From Lineus longissimus (taxonomy: Eukaryota > Nemertea > Pilidiophora > Heteronemertea > Lineidae): 64,000 bases of DNA. Location of the stretch: positions 8,315,001 through 8,379,000 of the forward strand of contig NC_088326.1 of NCBI RefSeq assembly GCF_910592395.1, read 5' to 3'. Position numbers and translations under genes: made by a program. Under the pieces are notes generated by a model. That model was given only the letters and a program-made list of their open reading frames with translations, was not told where the DNA came from and made no database searches. The first letter of the stretch is position 1. Every line of letters begins with the position of its first letter. Shown piece by piece: positions 23,495 to 37,457 of the stretch.

Positions 23495-25050
23495 TATATA
23501 AAAGCCACCGTGCCTGAATTTACACAGGATATTTATAATAGGTGATCCTAGATGAATACAAATTTTAGATACTTTCTGTGCGTCGTTTTTTCAGATATAC
23601 AGGTTTAAAAGACAGGAAGTTTTTTCCCCCGAATAACCTGATATGTCATGGTTTGATTAAATTATTTGTAAAATACTGGGAAATACACTGGTAGCACCAA
23701 CAATGGCGCAATCAATCATAGCGGCGCGTTTTGCCCAGAGAAAGGCGCGTTACCTCCAGCGTGTTTTGTCGCGTTCACAAACGCGTAAGAAATTTTCCAT
23801 TTCATTTCAATGCTCAGTGAGTGCATTCACTAGGGGGTGCTTTCAAAGGGGTATAGTACTTTTCGGTAAAACGAGTGACATTCGCCAATTTTACCTTGCT
23901 TTCAGTACAAAATCTCATGAATAATGAACATTACATGAAATGAATAGGTTAATAATGTGCTTTCTCATTAAAAAGTCCCTGAGAAAGTAAGGTAAGAATT
24001 TAGATGGCAATTCCCAAGAAAGGGGAATCATTTAAGAATATTGGTACAAGCAGTCACTTCTTAGAGATACACGGGAAACCACCTATCAAAACAAAAAAAC
24101 CGCCGAAGGGACTATATAGCAGGTTCCCAACCAGAGGGTTTGGGGGGTTTCTCCCAAACCTACAGGTGCTGTACGCTTCCAATGGCATGGCACTGAAAAT
24201 ATTACTTTGAAGCATGAGTTGAGTTAGACAGTCGACTATAATCAAATATACTAGTAGACAAAAGTGTGAAATCCAAGAAATGTAGTCACCAATTTCAAAG
24301 CCTAGAAAATTGTGCGGCAAATTATGCATTCGTTAAGACGCTATGGATTCAAAACAGATACAGTGCGGTAATGGCCACACACCGCTAATAAAGTAATAAG
24401 TGCTTTCGCTCAAATAACACTATTTTTTCCACTTAAATCGGTACCATCTACATGCTGATGAATTTTTCCGAGCCGTACCTAGACGGGAACGCTTTCACAG
24501 CCAAATAGACATAGGCCTATCCTAGCCTGTCAAATCATGAAATTTTCGTTGTGCGTAATGCATGATAATTTCAGGGTGGGGGGGAGCATTTTCACTACGA
24601 TGGGTTAATTTGAGCCCAAAAACCACATAAGTAAGCCAATTGGACTGAAACTTTGTCCATTTTCTTCATTTTAAACACCCTATAATTCACAATTCAAGAA
24701 TAACTTTATCTTGAATGAAAATTAACACTAATTGATAAGCGCGCAGCAGAAAAGCCGGAGGCTTTTCCGGCTCTTCTGCAAAGCGCATTGTAGTTTACGC
24801 GTACGTATCCCATATAAACAATAACCCATCTCATATCCATGAATTCGATTCAGATGACGCCGATTTGACTTGAAATGGCCGCCAAAAGAGAATAACGCGC
24901 GAATGAAGGGATTTGGCTGAATATTCACACTGTTTTTTAATCAAACTTCAATTTCAGGGGGATCCGAGTGGTTTCCCGACCTCCCTCCACCCCCACCCCC
25001 CGACATATGGGTTTTGATTTTTGAAACTTCATAATATCAATAATAATATA
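23495..25050. other. Intron sequence with one GC-rich hairpin, no gene recognised
   Basis: At 24741-24786 an imperfect hairpin pairs GCAGAAAAGCCGGA with TCCGGCTCTTCTGC. Near 24138-24160 a smaller one pairs GTTTGGG with CCCAAAC. The open frames have no motif. Confidence 0.45.
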
Positions 25051-25122
25051 GCATTTTAGAACAGAAATAAATACTTTCTAGGATCTTGAACACTTAAGGT
25101 ATTTATTTCTGTTCTACAATGC
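25051..25122. repeat. Near-perfect hairpin
   Basis: Arms of 24 bases (25051-25074 and 25099-25122) pair with one mismatch (core AGAACAGAAATAAATAC), with a 24-base loop. It could be a very short MITE or a structured RNA; nothing decides. Confidence 0.7.
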
Positions 25123-25199
25123 TCGATGAATTCCTCGAGATCATTCAAATGCGCCATTGTTCAACGGCCAACGAATTATGAACGGAAGTAGCTGTCGCC

Positions 25200-25640
25200 C
25201 CCTATGGCCGTTTTGAAACAATGGCTCTGATTGGCCGATTTTTTTACAGAAGTTGCGTATTTATGGTGTACATTAGCCTATTCGAATTCAATGTCGACAC
25301 TTAAACCTCAATTCTAATTGGCTTATTCATTGTCGACACATATCATTCAAAATTAAACGGAATAAGTGTAGACACAAAATGTTTTGTGTCAACACGAAAT
25401 ACAATTAATGTCCCATATAAATCGAATTTGTAACTATATTAATCTGATTATTGTTTACACGAAATCGATTTTGTGTATACATAAAAAACTGCATTCTGAT
25501 TGGCCAATTCAATGTCCACACTTATTGTGAATTATGTGGGACATAATTCTGCAATAGTGTTGACATTAAATATTGCATTGTGTCCACTCCAGCCAGCGAT
25601 AAGCACACAGTGATTGGCCGATTCAACAATAAAATTATCC
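25200..25640. repeat. AT-rich element with repeated TGATTGGCC and GTCGACAC motifs
   Basis: TGATTGGCCGATT or TGATTGGCCAATTCA occurs at about 25229, 25498 and 25611. TCGACAC/GTGTAGAC/TGTCCACA variants occur in both orientations, including ACACAAAATGTTTTGTGT near 25374. It looks like a degraded palindromic repeat element with unclear limits. Confidence 0.4.
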
Positions 25641-25889
25641 ATGGTTGAGGATCAACATGAAGACGTCTTCATGCTATGGGGGGGGGGGGGAGACCACGAG
25701 TTTACGCGAGACCAAACCGATTTAGATCGATCCGGATCGGTCTAGATTGGTCTGCCGTGTAAACGCGCACGAATGTGATCTGGTCTGGTTTGGTTCGATG
25801 TACATACTTACGTCATTACGAGACTTACGTAATTCAAGACATCGTGAGCGATTTGATCTGATCTGAAGGTTGTGCTAAAACTACCGAAT

Positions 25890-26031
25890 AATGCGTTTTT
25901 TTACTGTCTGTGTAAAAGCTGAACGAAAATTAAAAAAAACGACAACCACTTTTAGAAAAATGGTGTAAAAATGAAACAGAGGAAGAATAAACATGCTAAA
26001 GAATAAAGCTGCTCGATCAATCCTTTAAGAC
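25890..26031 (+). repeat. Dispersed repeat R2, diverged 3' half
   Basis: It keeps AAAGCTGAACGAAAATT, TTTTAGAAAAATGGTGTA and AATAAACATGCTAAAGAATAAA in the R2 order, ending at TCAATCCTTTAAG. The hairpin half is not recognisable. Confidence 0.5.
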
Positions 26032-26394
26032 AACCAGCACAAATAAGCTGGGGTAAGCGACCTTGGATATATGAGCTGAGCCTAGATTAATTGATTATGA
26101 CATTCTGTGCTTCACAGGGTATTGTCTGCCCTGTTGGTCACAACTGATACACTGTAGCATATCGAGGCCGAATCGATCCTTCCGAATCAACTGGAGCCCT
26201 AGACCAATAGCTTGACCTGTGATGCTTTCCTTTTACTTTGTTACCGGAAAATTGATGAACGACAGTATAACATTATTAAAATTCGGCGCAGGCCAGAGCT
26301 AGGGATAACCGGAAAAACGCCGATCACTCACCGATCGATAACTGACTGGATTGGGCCCCGATCTGTCATTTCCCTTCTATATTCCTGTCCTGTA

Positions 26395-26480
26395 TGAGTC
26401 TCCCAATAGCTTAGCGGGTAAGCGCAGGGGATTTTTTTAAATAGTTTCAGGCGTGATGAGGTCGAAACTCGCTGCCTACA
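26395..26480 (+). repeat. Possible degraded tRNA-like SINE head
   Basis: TAGCTTAGCGG (26407-26417) fits an A-box, and AGGTCGAAACTC (26459-26470) is a B-box with one missing T. A T-rich stretch follows. It differs from the SINE at 508-681. Confidence 0.4.
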
Positions 26481-29440
26481 ACTTTTACTTTGTCTTTTTT
26501 TCATTTCTTTTTCTTGTTGTTTCTTTTTTTGCATTATTCACCACTACGTAGATTGTGAGTGAGGTCATACAAGTAAGCCATTATAACAAGAAAATACCAC
26601 TCGTCAGGCACAGTTTGCAACCGAGGTGAGAATGTTATGAATTAGCGTCACGTTGCACGCCCGACTACTTTTGAAAGCGACCTTTTGATTGGTTGATCAT
26701 GACATCCTAACAAAGTCGTTGTGGATATCGCCGAAACCTCTAGAAAACTTACGACTTGTCGCAGTGGTACTTGGCGACAGGACGAAGCCGGTTCACCGCG
26801 TCCTGAGAGTAGAATTGTTACAACAATAGTATTGTTACTACAACATCAATAATACAGTCGTTGTTCTACTCTCGTTCAAAATTACTGGCCTGCTGGTGAG
26901 AATACATTCGTGCAGTTTTGCATAAATTTCATGAGACTGGACATTTCAATGTACATGTACTACAGTAGAAGATGTATAATACTACAAGTTGTAATACCCG
27001 CCGTCACTCCATCTGTCATATGTACCAAACTCTCATTTCCAATCGCACCTCATTCAGTCAGACCGATCGGCACCGATTGGCGTTTTTCCGGTTTGCAGTG
27101 GAAGGGCCATGTTTAGAAACGACTCTGACAAGACAGCCATCCATCAACAAGGCCGTACCGCTATTTATAGGCACCAGCGACATACTATATATAGCACCGC
27201 ATAATGTGTCGAAAGCGCTTTGTCAAGTGGAAGCGTTTCTATGGTAACGATCATGTTAACATTCGTGGAAATTTCCTAGTTAGCGTAGAAGACACATTGC
27301 AGTGTCTTTTGGGTGGATGCAACTTCTTGATAGTGTGCAGGCTAGATGGGAAATTCGTTTCATCAGTAGCAGTATCACTAGGTTGGAAGGATCGTCACTT
27401 AGATTACGTTGTTAGTATAGGCGGTGTCGACATGCACAGTTTGCTGGCCAAAGGTATACGTTCCCATGCTGCCTGAATTTTACCCCCAAAAAATTTACTT
27501 TTAGAAATGCAGCACCAGTTGATTGTAATGGTAACTTTTGTTTCCCCTGTTGTAAATTAGCTAAAGGGTAGTGGATAACAGCGCAACTATCATGTTCTGA
27601 ATTTCCTAAAAAGAACAATAAGAGGGTACATGTACATTTCTTATATCCATACAATACCGTTTCAGAGGTAATTAGCCCAATAATCAAGAACAGGAATAAT
27701 TTCAAATATTGCGAGCGTCTTATAGTTATCAAAACAAATCTAGCGATTCAGAGTTCGTTGTCAGATCTTAAACTTCATGGTGCCTGGGAGTGATTTAATA
27801 TTAAAGCCAAGATACCACAACCATTTATTTTTTACCTAAATTGTTCAGCCATGAACTTGATTTATATGCCTGCAATCCATAACACCGGTCATCCTCAGCG
27901 AGTTGCCATTTGTCTCCGTGCTAGCAAAAGTAGCGTTCATATCCTGGCAGCTTTTAAATTGCTAAATGTGTACATGATATCAGGCAGCAATGCATGGGCT
28001 AACATCATCTGCTATGAGAGTTAGCACGCTAGCGGCCGCTCGGGAGATGTGCTATTTGATGGGTGAAATAGAACATGTTGAATGGGCCTCGCTAGACCAT
28101 AATCAGGACTCTCCCGGTGCAACTAATGTGCGGAATTCGCCAAATCAACATCGGAGAGAAACACACAAGCTGTGATTAACAATTTAATCGGGCATCACGA
28201 ATATTAACGATTGATGCTGTGAACAGTTATCTTGCTCTATGTTGATAACTAGGAAATTATTCGGGAAGCCAGCAATACTGAATTTATCCAGTAATAACGC
28301 CCTGAACGAATGAATACTTATGATATGGATCAGTTTTGACAGATATCGTTGGACAGGTATCAATGCATCGTGCAAAAAAATGTATACAATGTAATCAATC
28401 TATTGGGGGCTCAGGTCATCATTTTAAATTATCCCTGTGGGATGATAATCAACTTCCGGGGACAACGATTATATATGCACTTTAAATCTTTGTGGTTGTG
28501 AATTCAGCAGTCTTTGCCACATTCTCTTGGGGTCAGATGGTTCCATCATGTCAGGACCACTGACACTAAGAAAAGATCTAACCAACCGGCATGACCCTTT
28601 TCTAGAAATTTACACTTCTCTGCTGGTACGGACGTGCTGTCCGTATGAATGGAAGGTCCCCAAGATACTGCTGATCTGGCGCCCGGGACAAGTTGGTGGC
28701 AAAAGAGGGGGCAGTACACGAGTCAGATGGCTCGACACAGTGAAACGAGATGCGGTAGCTTGTCTTGCTGACGACTTGATGGAATCTGCCAGTGACGGGA
28801 AAGGCGAATGTCTCCCGCACCTTTAGTGATGGCTTAAACCATCATGTTGCACTTAAGCAAATAAGTAAGCTACCCAATGTCAATATCGGGCCAAAAGATG
28901 AAGATCAAAATTGAAATACACGGCCCAACTGACACCACTCATCAAAGAATAATCTTTGATGAAGGTCCTGCGAAAAAGGGAATTGTAATAAAAACCACTT
29001 GGAAGCAAACATGAGCAGCATCTTGATATCCGAAGGCGATTGCCTTTCTGCAGATATTTCAGCTGTTATAGAACACTGGCCACCGTCATTTGAATTCCCT
29101 TCATAATCAAGGGCTAGCTATCTGGCAAACACAGCAAAGTGCAAATTCTGTCTATCCATGCATTGCAACTATCAATGGATAAAATTGCATGAATTTGCCC
29201 CTCTCTGGCCTGTCCTCCCTACTAAAGGCCCTGGGAACTACCCCCCTCCCCCCAAAAAAAAGTTTGGCCCGAAATGGAACATTGTGCTATTTATTAATCT
29301 CTTGTCACGGTCTGTATCATTCTGTTGAATATACAAGTATATCAGTCACCCCTATACATTGAGGCCCGAATTCATCGGACAAATGCGATAATCGCCCAAT
29401 CATGTACTGTTCTTTTTAAGTAAGACGCCGATTCACAAGA
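26481..29440. other. Intron sequence, mostly unassigned; possible LINE scrap
   Basis: The plus-strand frame around 28680-28770 reads VGGKRGGSTRVRWLDTVKRD. This resembles the basic tail of some LINE polyproteins (GRPxxRWxDxVKRD), but it is isolated. An imperfect hairpin of about 60 bases lies at 26813-26876. I see no intact gene. Confidence 0.35.
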
Positions 29441-29682
29441 AGTTCTGCTATCCTGTTTCCGAGATCGGCTCCGGACAGTTAATCCGATCCCGATCTCGGA
29501 GACGTGACGCCCTATTTCAGGTTCTGCTACGCCGGTACGTGTCACGGGATACAGCTGATTTTTCTCGGGTCACGGCAACGCGATAGATACAAAGTGCGCG
29601 CGGATCGATGACGTCACGCCATTTTATGATGACGCAGCGCTGCGCTATCCCGGAGCTGATCTCGGAAACGGGATAGCAGAAG
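29441..29682. mobile_element. Fold-back MITE with about 33-bp inverted ends
   Basis: The left arm TTCTGCTATCCTGTTTCCGA... (29443-29474) pairs with the right arm ...TCGGAAACGGGATAGCAGAA (29650-29682). The GC-rich interior includes TCACGGGATACAGCTGATTT and GATGACGTCACGCCATTTTA. It is non-coding. Confidence 0.75.
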
Positions 29683-32600
29683 CTGTCTATTATCTAAAAC
29701 AACCGTCTACGGAACCGAAGAAAATCACACGAGTCTGATAGGGGGAGGGGACATAAATCAGAAATAGACAGCGATAGGAAATTTGTCCCAAGATACAGGG
29801 TATCGAAGGACACATTCCACTTGCTGGATGACCTTTAAGGAGCCCCGATCATTTGGTTTTATAGTTGGGTCTTAGTTTTATAGAGTCTTAGTCTTAGGTC
29901 TGAGGTTTACAGACACATACATACGATTACTATTTTTGAACTTATTCAAAGCCAAAAAGTTGGATACCTATTTTCGTAACCCAGGAGATCTAAATGATTC
30001 CACATTCTGTCATATGTGAGTAACTAGTGAACAAAATTTAACAAAGCTATCTAGTATTCAAAGAAAAGGATCTAGCAAGATTAACAACCAAATCATGTGA
30101 TTAGCGAGATACAAGTCCTTTTTGGAGGGTTCGGAAACTCTTGTTCCTATTCAACTCGCACACATCACTTCAAGCTGATGCCTTTTATAGTTATTGTTAG
30201 TCTGGTCGATTTCTAACATCTGTCAAATTGTTTCAATTGTAAAGCAAATTAATGCCCGAGAGTCAGGATAACAGCTGTTTAAGCATATCATGGCGATCGA
30301 GGTGTCTTTAGATTTAATAAACGGGCTGCTAATTGTGTTTCCAAATATGGTATGTGTATTGAGTACATTGTAGATTCGTCACGTGGCTAGGGCCTTGGTT
30401 ACAATAGTTCCATATTGCGTTCCGACAGTCGTTCGAAGGATTAATTGATGGCCTAATTGATCTGACAAAAGGGAACAATCGTCCAGGATACACCACCCTA
30501 AGTAGACAAAAACATGGCATAATAAATCAATACTGTGGTGCATGAGTTTGGTTGGTGATCAATGAGGTAGAGCAGTTGATAAATGTATTATGCACAGAGT
30601 GAACTCGTTTTTAACTGTAAATATACAATAATCATGCTCTTGTTATAAAGCCTGTAGCTTCACACATGCACATGTACATGCACGCTATTAACTCAGATGC
30701 GTAGAAATTAGTGCCGATGTTCGACTGTTACGTGACTAAAACGTCATCAGTATATTATTAAAATGACCCTGTGATCTATAAATAGTAACGTCGCGGAATG
30801 CTATTAAATCTGCTCGTGCGCATAGTATCCCAAAAAATGTAAACGGGTATGTGCGCAATAACCAGTAAAGGTAATGAGATCAAACTAACAAAATGCATTG
30901 ATCTCAGCCACAGATGTATAGCTTTCGTATTGCTGTGAGGCTATCGCATCACCACAAAGCCCGCGAAAATGATTGCTGTCCTACGCTGCGTTTGTAGTTA
31001 TCCGTACAATCATCTTAAAACCCAATAGTAAGTGTCAAATTTTATCTATAAAGATCATATTTTGTTATTCATTAATAATATGAAACATTTTATGAGAGAA
31101 AGTAGCACTAATTCGGCGTGAATAAGATTTACAGTCTGAACTGGCGACACAGTCATGACGTAGGATTGTCAAAACCCTCAATCTCAGGATGCTGACATCC
31201 TAGATGATGGCAATTTCGGCAGTGGGGCGAGTTTGAGATTCTATCAGCAGACTCCAGGTATCCACGGACCGGTATCCACCACACAAAAGTGACCTCAATA
31301 CTAGGGAAACTGGGCTACTTCGGTAACATTCGTATCAAAACACCCACATGCCCCCTGAATAAATATTTTTTCTTTGAAAATTGCCAACTGTCCAGAAATA
31401 TTGTCCTAGATCTGCACTTTCATTTTACTGTAAAAGTAATTTAGATAACTTGAATTTCATAGGAGAGTCGCGTCTTTCTCAAGAAAATCGCTGAAAAACG
31501 TTTTTGCCCCCATTTTATGCCTTGAATATTATTTTGGAAAAAAATCTACCAGTAATTAAGACTAATAGTCCGGGAGCTGAGCGACTTTTATATAACATGG
31601 AGCTACAAATGATTTGAATGTGCTGTGGGATAGAGTACGCCTACCTGACCATCGAAACCCAGTTTTTCCAGTGGTGGGTGTAGGAGATAGAGGGGTGTGA
31701 ATTTGTGCTGGCTTCATCATCGGACTATGAATGGTGCTCTGTACAGGAGCACAAGCATCAACTCAGCTCCCGGACTATAAGAAATGGTAGAAATTTCAGC
31801 GAAATCGATGACCCCTCCACTATGCCCACCTATTACCTTTTGCATAGTCTATCCGTGCACGGTTACATCCCATTTAAGATAATTTTAAAACTCGTCCAAA
31901 ACTCCGGATTAAAAACATTTTTTCTAGCATCCTGCACGGAAACATACGAATCTTTATCGGCGTCTGATAAGAAAAAGAAAATGATAAGATAAGAAAATGG
32001 CCACGCCATATGCCTGTGGCTGGGGACAGTGTATTCCTTCGATATTTTACATAGGCCATGTATAGAGTCGACCTGTTATCCAAAAACTTCGCTTTTTGAA
32101 GCTATATTTCTTCCTTTGAACTCCGCGAGATGCTACGCGTGAATCTTATATGAGCCCCACTCTCTTGTGGCTGATTGAAACATTTGGGCCCTGGATGAGG
32201 GCCCTGGTTGAGGGCCCCTCTACTAAGCGAAGTGCATCAATTACAACATGATAGTAATATTTAGCAAACATACTTTTTATTATTATTCGAGACAATCTAC
32301 AGGGCTTGTATTAGGAAAGAGGGAAATGTGTCATTGATAAAAAAATTCAATGCCTCGTTTTTTCTTCACAATTTAGCTTCCAAAAACACAAATCATCATC
32401 TTTTTCAGGCTTTAGTGACAAACTATCATATCAGAATCGAGAAACATGCAATTTCTTCTCAACGTTTAGAACCGATTGCAAGAAGCGATCTGAAAAATAG
32501 TTGGATTCAAAAAGGGAATTTCTTTCAGCATGCTTGCAAATTTCGTAAGTATTCATGAAAATCTTTCAGAGCATGGCTACAAAAACATGAAAAGGATACC

Positions 32601-33002
32601 ATCAAAGCCCATCAATTCACGGAACTCATATTAATTTCTATTTTACGAATTTGTATCTCAACTTTAGAAGTAAATAGATATTGAGTACTGATGAATGAGT
32701 TGAACTTTCCGAAATGTTTGATTTAACAACACTTTTTCAAGCATCCTAACGGCAGCAAGTACAAATGCATAGATAAATCTACACTTAACGGCAGCCATTT
32801 TTGCTTGCTCGCCAATGCTCATACCCCCGGCACATGCACACATATAGTATGTGATGTGTTAATAATGTCCCTGGTGTAGACAACCAATTGTCTGAGGGAA
32901 ACGGCTAAATTACGTAATTTGGAGAGAGAGTTGTATATTTATTCCGTAATAAGTCTTACAAAATATCTCGGAACATGCATCGTACACTTCGAGTAAAATC
33001 GT
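29683..33002. other. Intron sequence, no gene recognised
   Basis: A short repeat of GAGGGCCC(T/C) occurs three times at 32197-32220. The open frames (up to 95 codons) lack motifs. Confidence 0.45.
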
Positions 33003-33008
33003 CCCTAG

Positions 33009-33832
33009 TATGGGCGGTTATTACCGCAAATAAAGACAAACCAAAGCAAAGACACTTGTGTAGCATATCAAGGACACGTAGATTGATACTCCTGGGCGGT
33101 TATTACCGCAAATAAAGACAAACCAAAGCAAAGACACTTGTGTAGCGTATCAAGGACACGTAGATTGATACTCCTATGTGTGCCACATCAAAGACATCTG
33201 GACCATACACCACGTCAAAGATAACGATGCGAAGTCAACAGGCGGCGCCACTGTAGATTGCTGGCGGCCGTATATGCCTGTTGACGTTGTTGTTATTCGC
33301 CACCTCTCTCCCCATTATTCCAACAACTTGTTGAAGGAGGTTGACACAGTTTTCTAACTTATCTCTATCCATGGTTATGATATACTAGTATGATTGATGA
33401 TGTTGAAAAGAAAGGGGATCTCAAAATACGGCAGTCTACTACGAATGGATGCAATAGTGACATAACAACACATGTGCAGTTTCCCACTAGTCGCATATAT
33501 CAACAAAAACCTATAGTTGTCGAAATCGTTTTTACTTTTCCCAAGACGGTGGCGCCGCCTGTTGACTTCGCATCGTTATCTTTGACGTGGTGTATGGTCC
33601 AGAGAGGTATTGCGGTCATGTCTTATCTGTGCTGTGTATGGCTCATGAAAACAACTGTCCATCCCAGAGAGGTTGCGGTCTAGTTTTATCTACGCTGTAT
33701 CAAACAAAAACAAAACATGCATTCCAGATGTCTTTGATGTTGCACACATAGGAGTATCAATCTACGTGTCCTTGATATGCTACACAAGTGTCTTTGCTTT
33801 GGTTTGTCTTTATTTGCGGTAATAACCGCCCA
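33009..33832. mobile_element. Large fold-back transposable element with 6-bp flanking repeat
   Basis: The ends TATGGGCGGTTATTACCGC and its inverse are each flanked by CCCTAG (33003-33008 and 33833-33838), a possible target duplication. The arms continue through AAAGACAAACCAAAGCAAAG, ACACGTAGATTGATACTCC and ATCAAAGACATCTGG. An inner pair (AACGATGCGAAGTCAACAGG at about 33223, inverted at about 33560) also folds. The left arm has an 82-bp internal tandem duplication (starting at 33012 and 33094). The middle has a 97-codon open frame (33390-33683) without a known domain. Confidence 0.85.
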
Positions 33833-33838
33833 TACCCT

Positions 33839-36800
33839 AGATGAATCTAAAATCAATAAATAATAATTATGTTCTAACTGTAACGTCCGAACCACTGGCC
33901 TTTTCACTGTATCACCAAAGGGTCTATATGGATGTGCGAAGATAAAACTTACTGGACTATTGACGGCTTTAAAAATTATCCACCAAATATATTAGATGTT
34001 TTCAATGCCAGCAACAGAAATATCGATGCGCCTTACCGGCGTTTCCTAAGTTGTACTCGGCTTTGTCGTCCCGATTCGGTAATGGCTGGCGATGTGCTTA
34101 TTGGCCTCCTCGCACCCAACCAACACGACTTCCACAAAATATCATGTACACACGGTAAATGTATCAACGTTACGCTTAGGTTACACAGACACAGCGCTCA
34201 GCAGGAGTGAGATTTCGCAGGCCGAGAATGTCCACAGCAGCAAAATGCGTTACCATGGATACCCAGCCAGATCGCGTTGTATATTGGCGTTCATTTGAAC
34301 ACCGGAGTGCGAAACATTAGGAGGCACGCGTCTCAAAAGTGGGGGGTTCTCATCGTTCTATATTGAAATCATGTTGAGGAAGCGATAAGATTTACCTCGC
34401 GCATTTTAGCATCGGTTTTCAGCTTTGCTTTCGTATCAAAACTCGTGCAATCAATATACCAGTATTATATAATTAGTGTCTTTTAAAAACACGTGATAAT
34501 ATGGTTGCTTTAAAGAAAAGCTTTTTTTCTCTTATTTTTGTCCACCGCTCAGATACATTACACATGTTTTAAAAACAATATTTTCACCATCTTGAGGAGT
34601 TTATCATGGCGATTCTTGCGGGATGTCTAAAAATGCAAAGCTTCCACTATTTACCCTTCGTGTTTGGGTTTGAAACAAGACAAAACAAATAAAATAGGGT
34701 AATTTCAATTCATTATTTCACCATAATTAATGTTTTGGGCCATGGTGTCATCAATACGAGTTTCAGAAAAATCGCCCTGGCAGTTTTTGCTAGAATCACA
34801 TTCCAAGGGATGGATCCTTAAGCACTCAGTCCCTTGACAAAAGTAGAAAAATTCCGTCTAAGGGCTATTGCGCAATCTTTATTTCTACTCTCTGCATATG
34901 ACTTGAGAGCTCTTTGTTGTATAGCTTTCAGAAAAAAAAACAAAAAAAGAAAAGTCACTGGTTCGAGGTGCAGTAATTGTAGATTTGCGTCTGATGCGTC
35001 AACATTGCGTTTTTCATCCCGCAATCAGATTATTGGATCCTGAGGTAGAGCTTAAAATACAACAAGGACAATCTATTGTCACGAGAAAACCCGCCCTATC
35101 CAATACAGCATGACAAGAGAAACAATGCAATATGCTCTCCACGTCAAAGAAATCCATGCGGCATGACAGTGCGCCATAACTGATATATTGGGTAGAGACA
35201 CATCGGTGCGAAACCGCAATTAATAACACACTACATGAAATATCTGATGAGTTCAGAAGGATCATGTCCCCTTTTGAAAAAATACACATGATCGGCATTT
35301 TCAAGCTCAAGTTCTTAGTATTTATTCATCCTCTGTCATAGCTGGAATTGGCAAATCCTTCCTCCTCGTAAAGTTGGGTATGAAATATCCAGATATGCTT
35401 GAACAGATATTCCTATGACATAACTGTTGTCTAATAGGAACGAAGTGTTATCTTACACTAAAAACATTGTGTACTGGCAGTCTTTCAAATAAAGAGTCTG
35501 GTCACGGCAAGTTTCCTTTGATATACCACAGCTCTCTCGGGTTATTCACTTGAGGCCATGATGAAGCCCATTGTAAATCAGCTACAAACTGAGCTGGGTG
35601 CAAAACAATAGTAATGAGAACGACCAAAAATTCAACGAAAAAATAATAGGGGGCCTACTCTGCATATGCGGTATGATTTATCGGATAATTAATGCATACA
35701 ACATAATATGTTGACTTACTATTGAGTTGAACGATCTAACAATTTCGGAGGATGTGTTATTTAGTACATTTTGATTAGCTGCTAATTGCTATACAAAGAA
35801 ATAATCAAACCGCAATTAAGCTGCATGCAATCACTCATCGGCTTGCACTTTGTTATAAGAAAATTCATAATTAGGTTGTCATCAATGGCAAACTTATGAC
35901 AGGCACATATTCAGCAATATTCGAATGGTACCGGCATACATCACCCCACTTCACCAAAATAAGCTCAATGATTGGAAAATGAACCGTCTTATAATCTTAA
36001 AAACCAAGAAACTGGGCTTCAAAATCACAAAAACTATCAAATTTCCCATTAGATAACAGAGATATTAAATTAGAAAAATTTCAATAAAAAAATCTGAATT
36101 CTAAACATGTTAACGTTTGACGACAAAAGTCGAGACAGTTTGCATGTAATTGTTCACACTTTTTTCGTTTTGTACCGCAAACGCGAAATTAAACCTGCAA
36201 TAAAACTCGTTGTAGTCAATCAACATTTATAAGATATGAATATCCCATTAGATGACAAAAAATGAAACCATATGATACCCGTAGATGGTCCATTTAGCAC
36301 CGACAACATACCAACTGTTGGCCACAAAAATATGTGATGATGCCTTTCGAAAATTATTCTCAAATCAGTGTCATCACGACTTCACAAAACTAGCGAAAAG
36401 TAAAAGACGAAACATATCGCTTTTCATCAATGTTGTCTTTGACACTATATCTAAATAGCTTATAGAAATAAGTGAATTTGAAGCTGGCGTCAGTGAATTT
36501 GAAGCATTTGTAATGGCTATGTTCAGCTGATCGAAGAATTGTTCAAGTTGCAGTTGTGCGGACTTGGCTTGGGTCAACGCGTGACCCGAGAGAGCTCTGT
36601 CCCAACGTGCTTCCTTCGGAATGGGCGGTGGCTTTGATGTTGAAACTACGTGTTCCCTAGTAATGCCTGACTATTGTTTTGAAAGACTCTGGTACTCGGA
36701 AGACGAAAATAACAGATAAAAGTTGAATAAGTTTTTTTTTAATTTTGAAACAATTGACATAGGTACTTTTGTGTGAGGTGACTCATACCCGTTTCACAGG

Positions 36801-37024
36801 ATTTTATCAGAATGTTTTGGTTACGATGCCCTTGCAATAACATAAATGAAATTAACACAAAAGATCAAATCTGACTAAATGCTGACTTTCTCACTTATTC
36901 CGTAATGACAGAAGTTCGTATGTCCATGGACTGTTATGGTATAATCCGCGTGATGCCAAAAATCCTGGCTCCAAAGTTCATTGCGTTTACAGGCCCTTGA
37001 AGATAAAACCATTCGCACAGCTCT
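33839..37024. other. Intron sequence, no gene recognised
   Basis: It is AT-rich with scattered short open frames; none has a recognisable motif. Confidence 0.45.
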
Positions 37025-37450
37025 AAAACGCCTTTGGGGCGGTACGAATTATCAAGATTTTATCTTATAATCCTCAGATAAGCAAATCAGTTGTGAGAGT
37101 GAACGTCCAGTCACGAAAGAAAAAACGGTACAACGTTTCGCTGCGATACTTTTGGTAACGAGACAGTTCGCCTACAAGTACAATGTATTTGTCTAACAAA
37201 TAACTTTTTTTAAATTCAAAATTGACAGAAAAATAATGAGTTTATAACTAGATGCATTAGATTAACCAGTGTTGGTCATATCGAGCACTGTCCATCGTTT
37301 GATCTAACCCGCCCATTGTCCGATAGCTGATATTCCATTGTAATGCTCGACTATCTGTTCAGGGATTAGGCTCACGGAACAATAGGCCCAGTCTTGGGAG
37401 GACCTGAATTGTTCGAATTCGGTTCTAAGGTGCCTGTAACGTCATGTTAC
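37025..37450 (+). repeat. Dispersed direct repeat R3, copy 1 (partner 47945-48370)
   Basis: It matches 47945-48370 in the same orientation over the whole length, roughly 85-90% by eye. Landmarks are CGGTACGAATTATCAAGATTTT, ATAATCCTCAGATAAGCAAA, CAGTTCGCCTACAA and GGCCCAGTCTTGGGAGGACC. No frame is conserved between the copies. Confidence 0.8.
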
Positions 37451-37457
37451 TCCACCG

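Noticed and set aside
28527-28826. Intact LINE or integrase gene
   Set aside because: Only a short RWLDTVKRD-like string resembles a LINE tail; the rest is unrecognisable, so it is mentioned only as a possible scrap.
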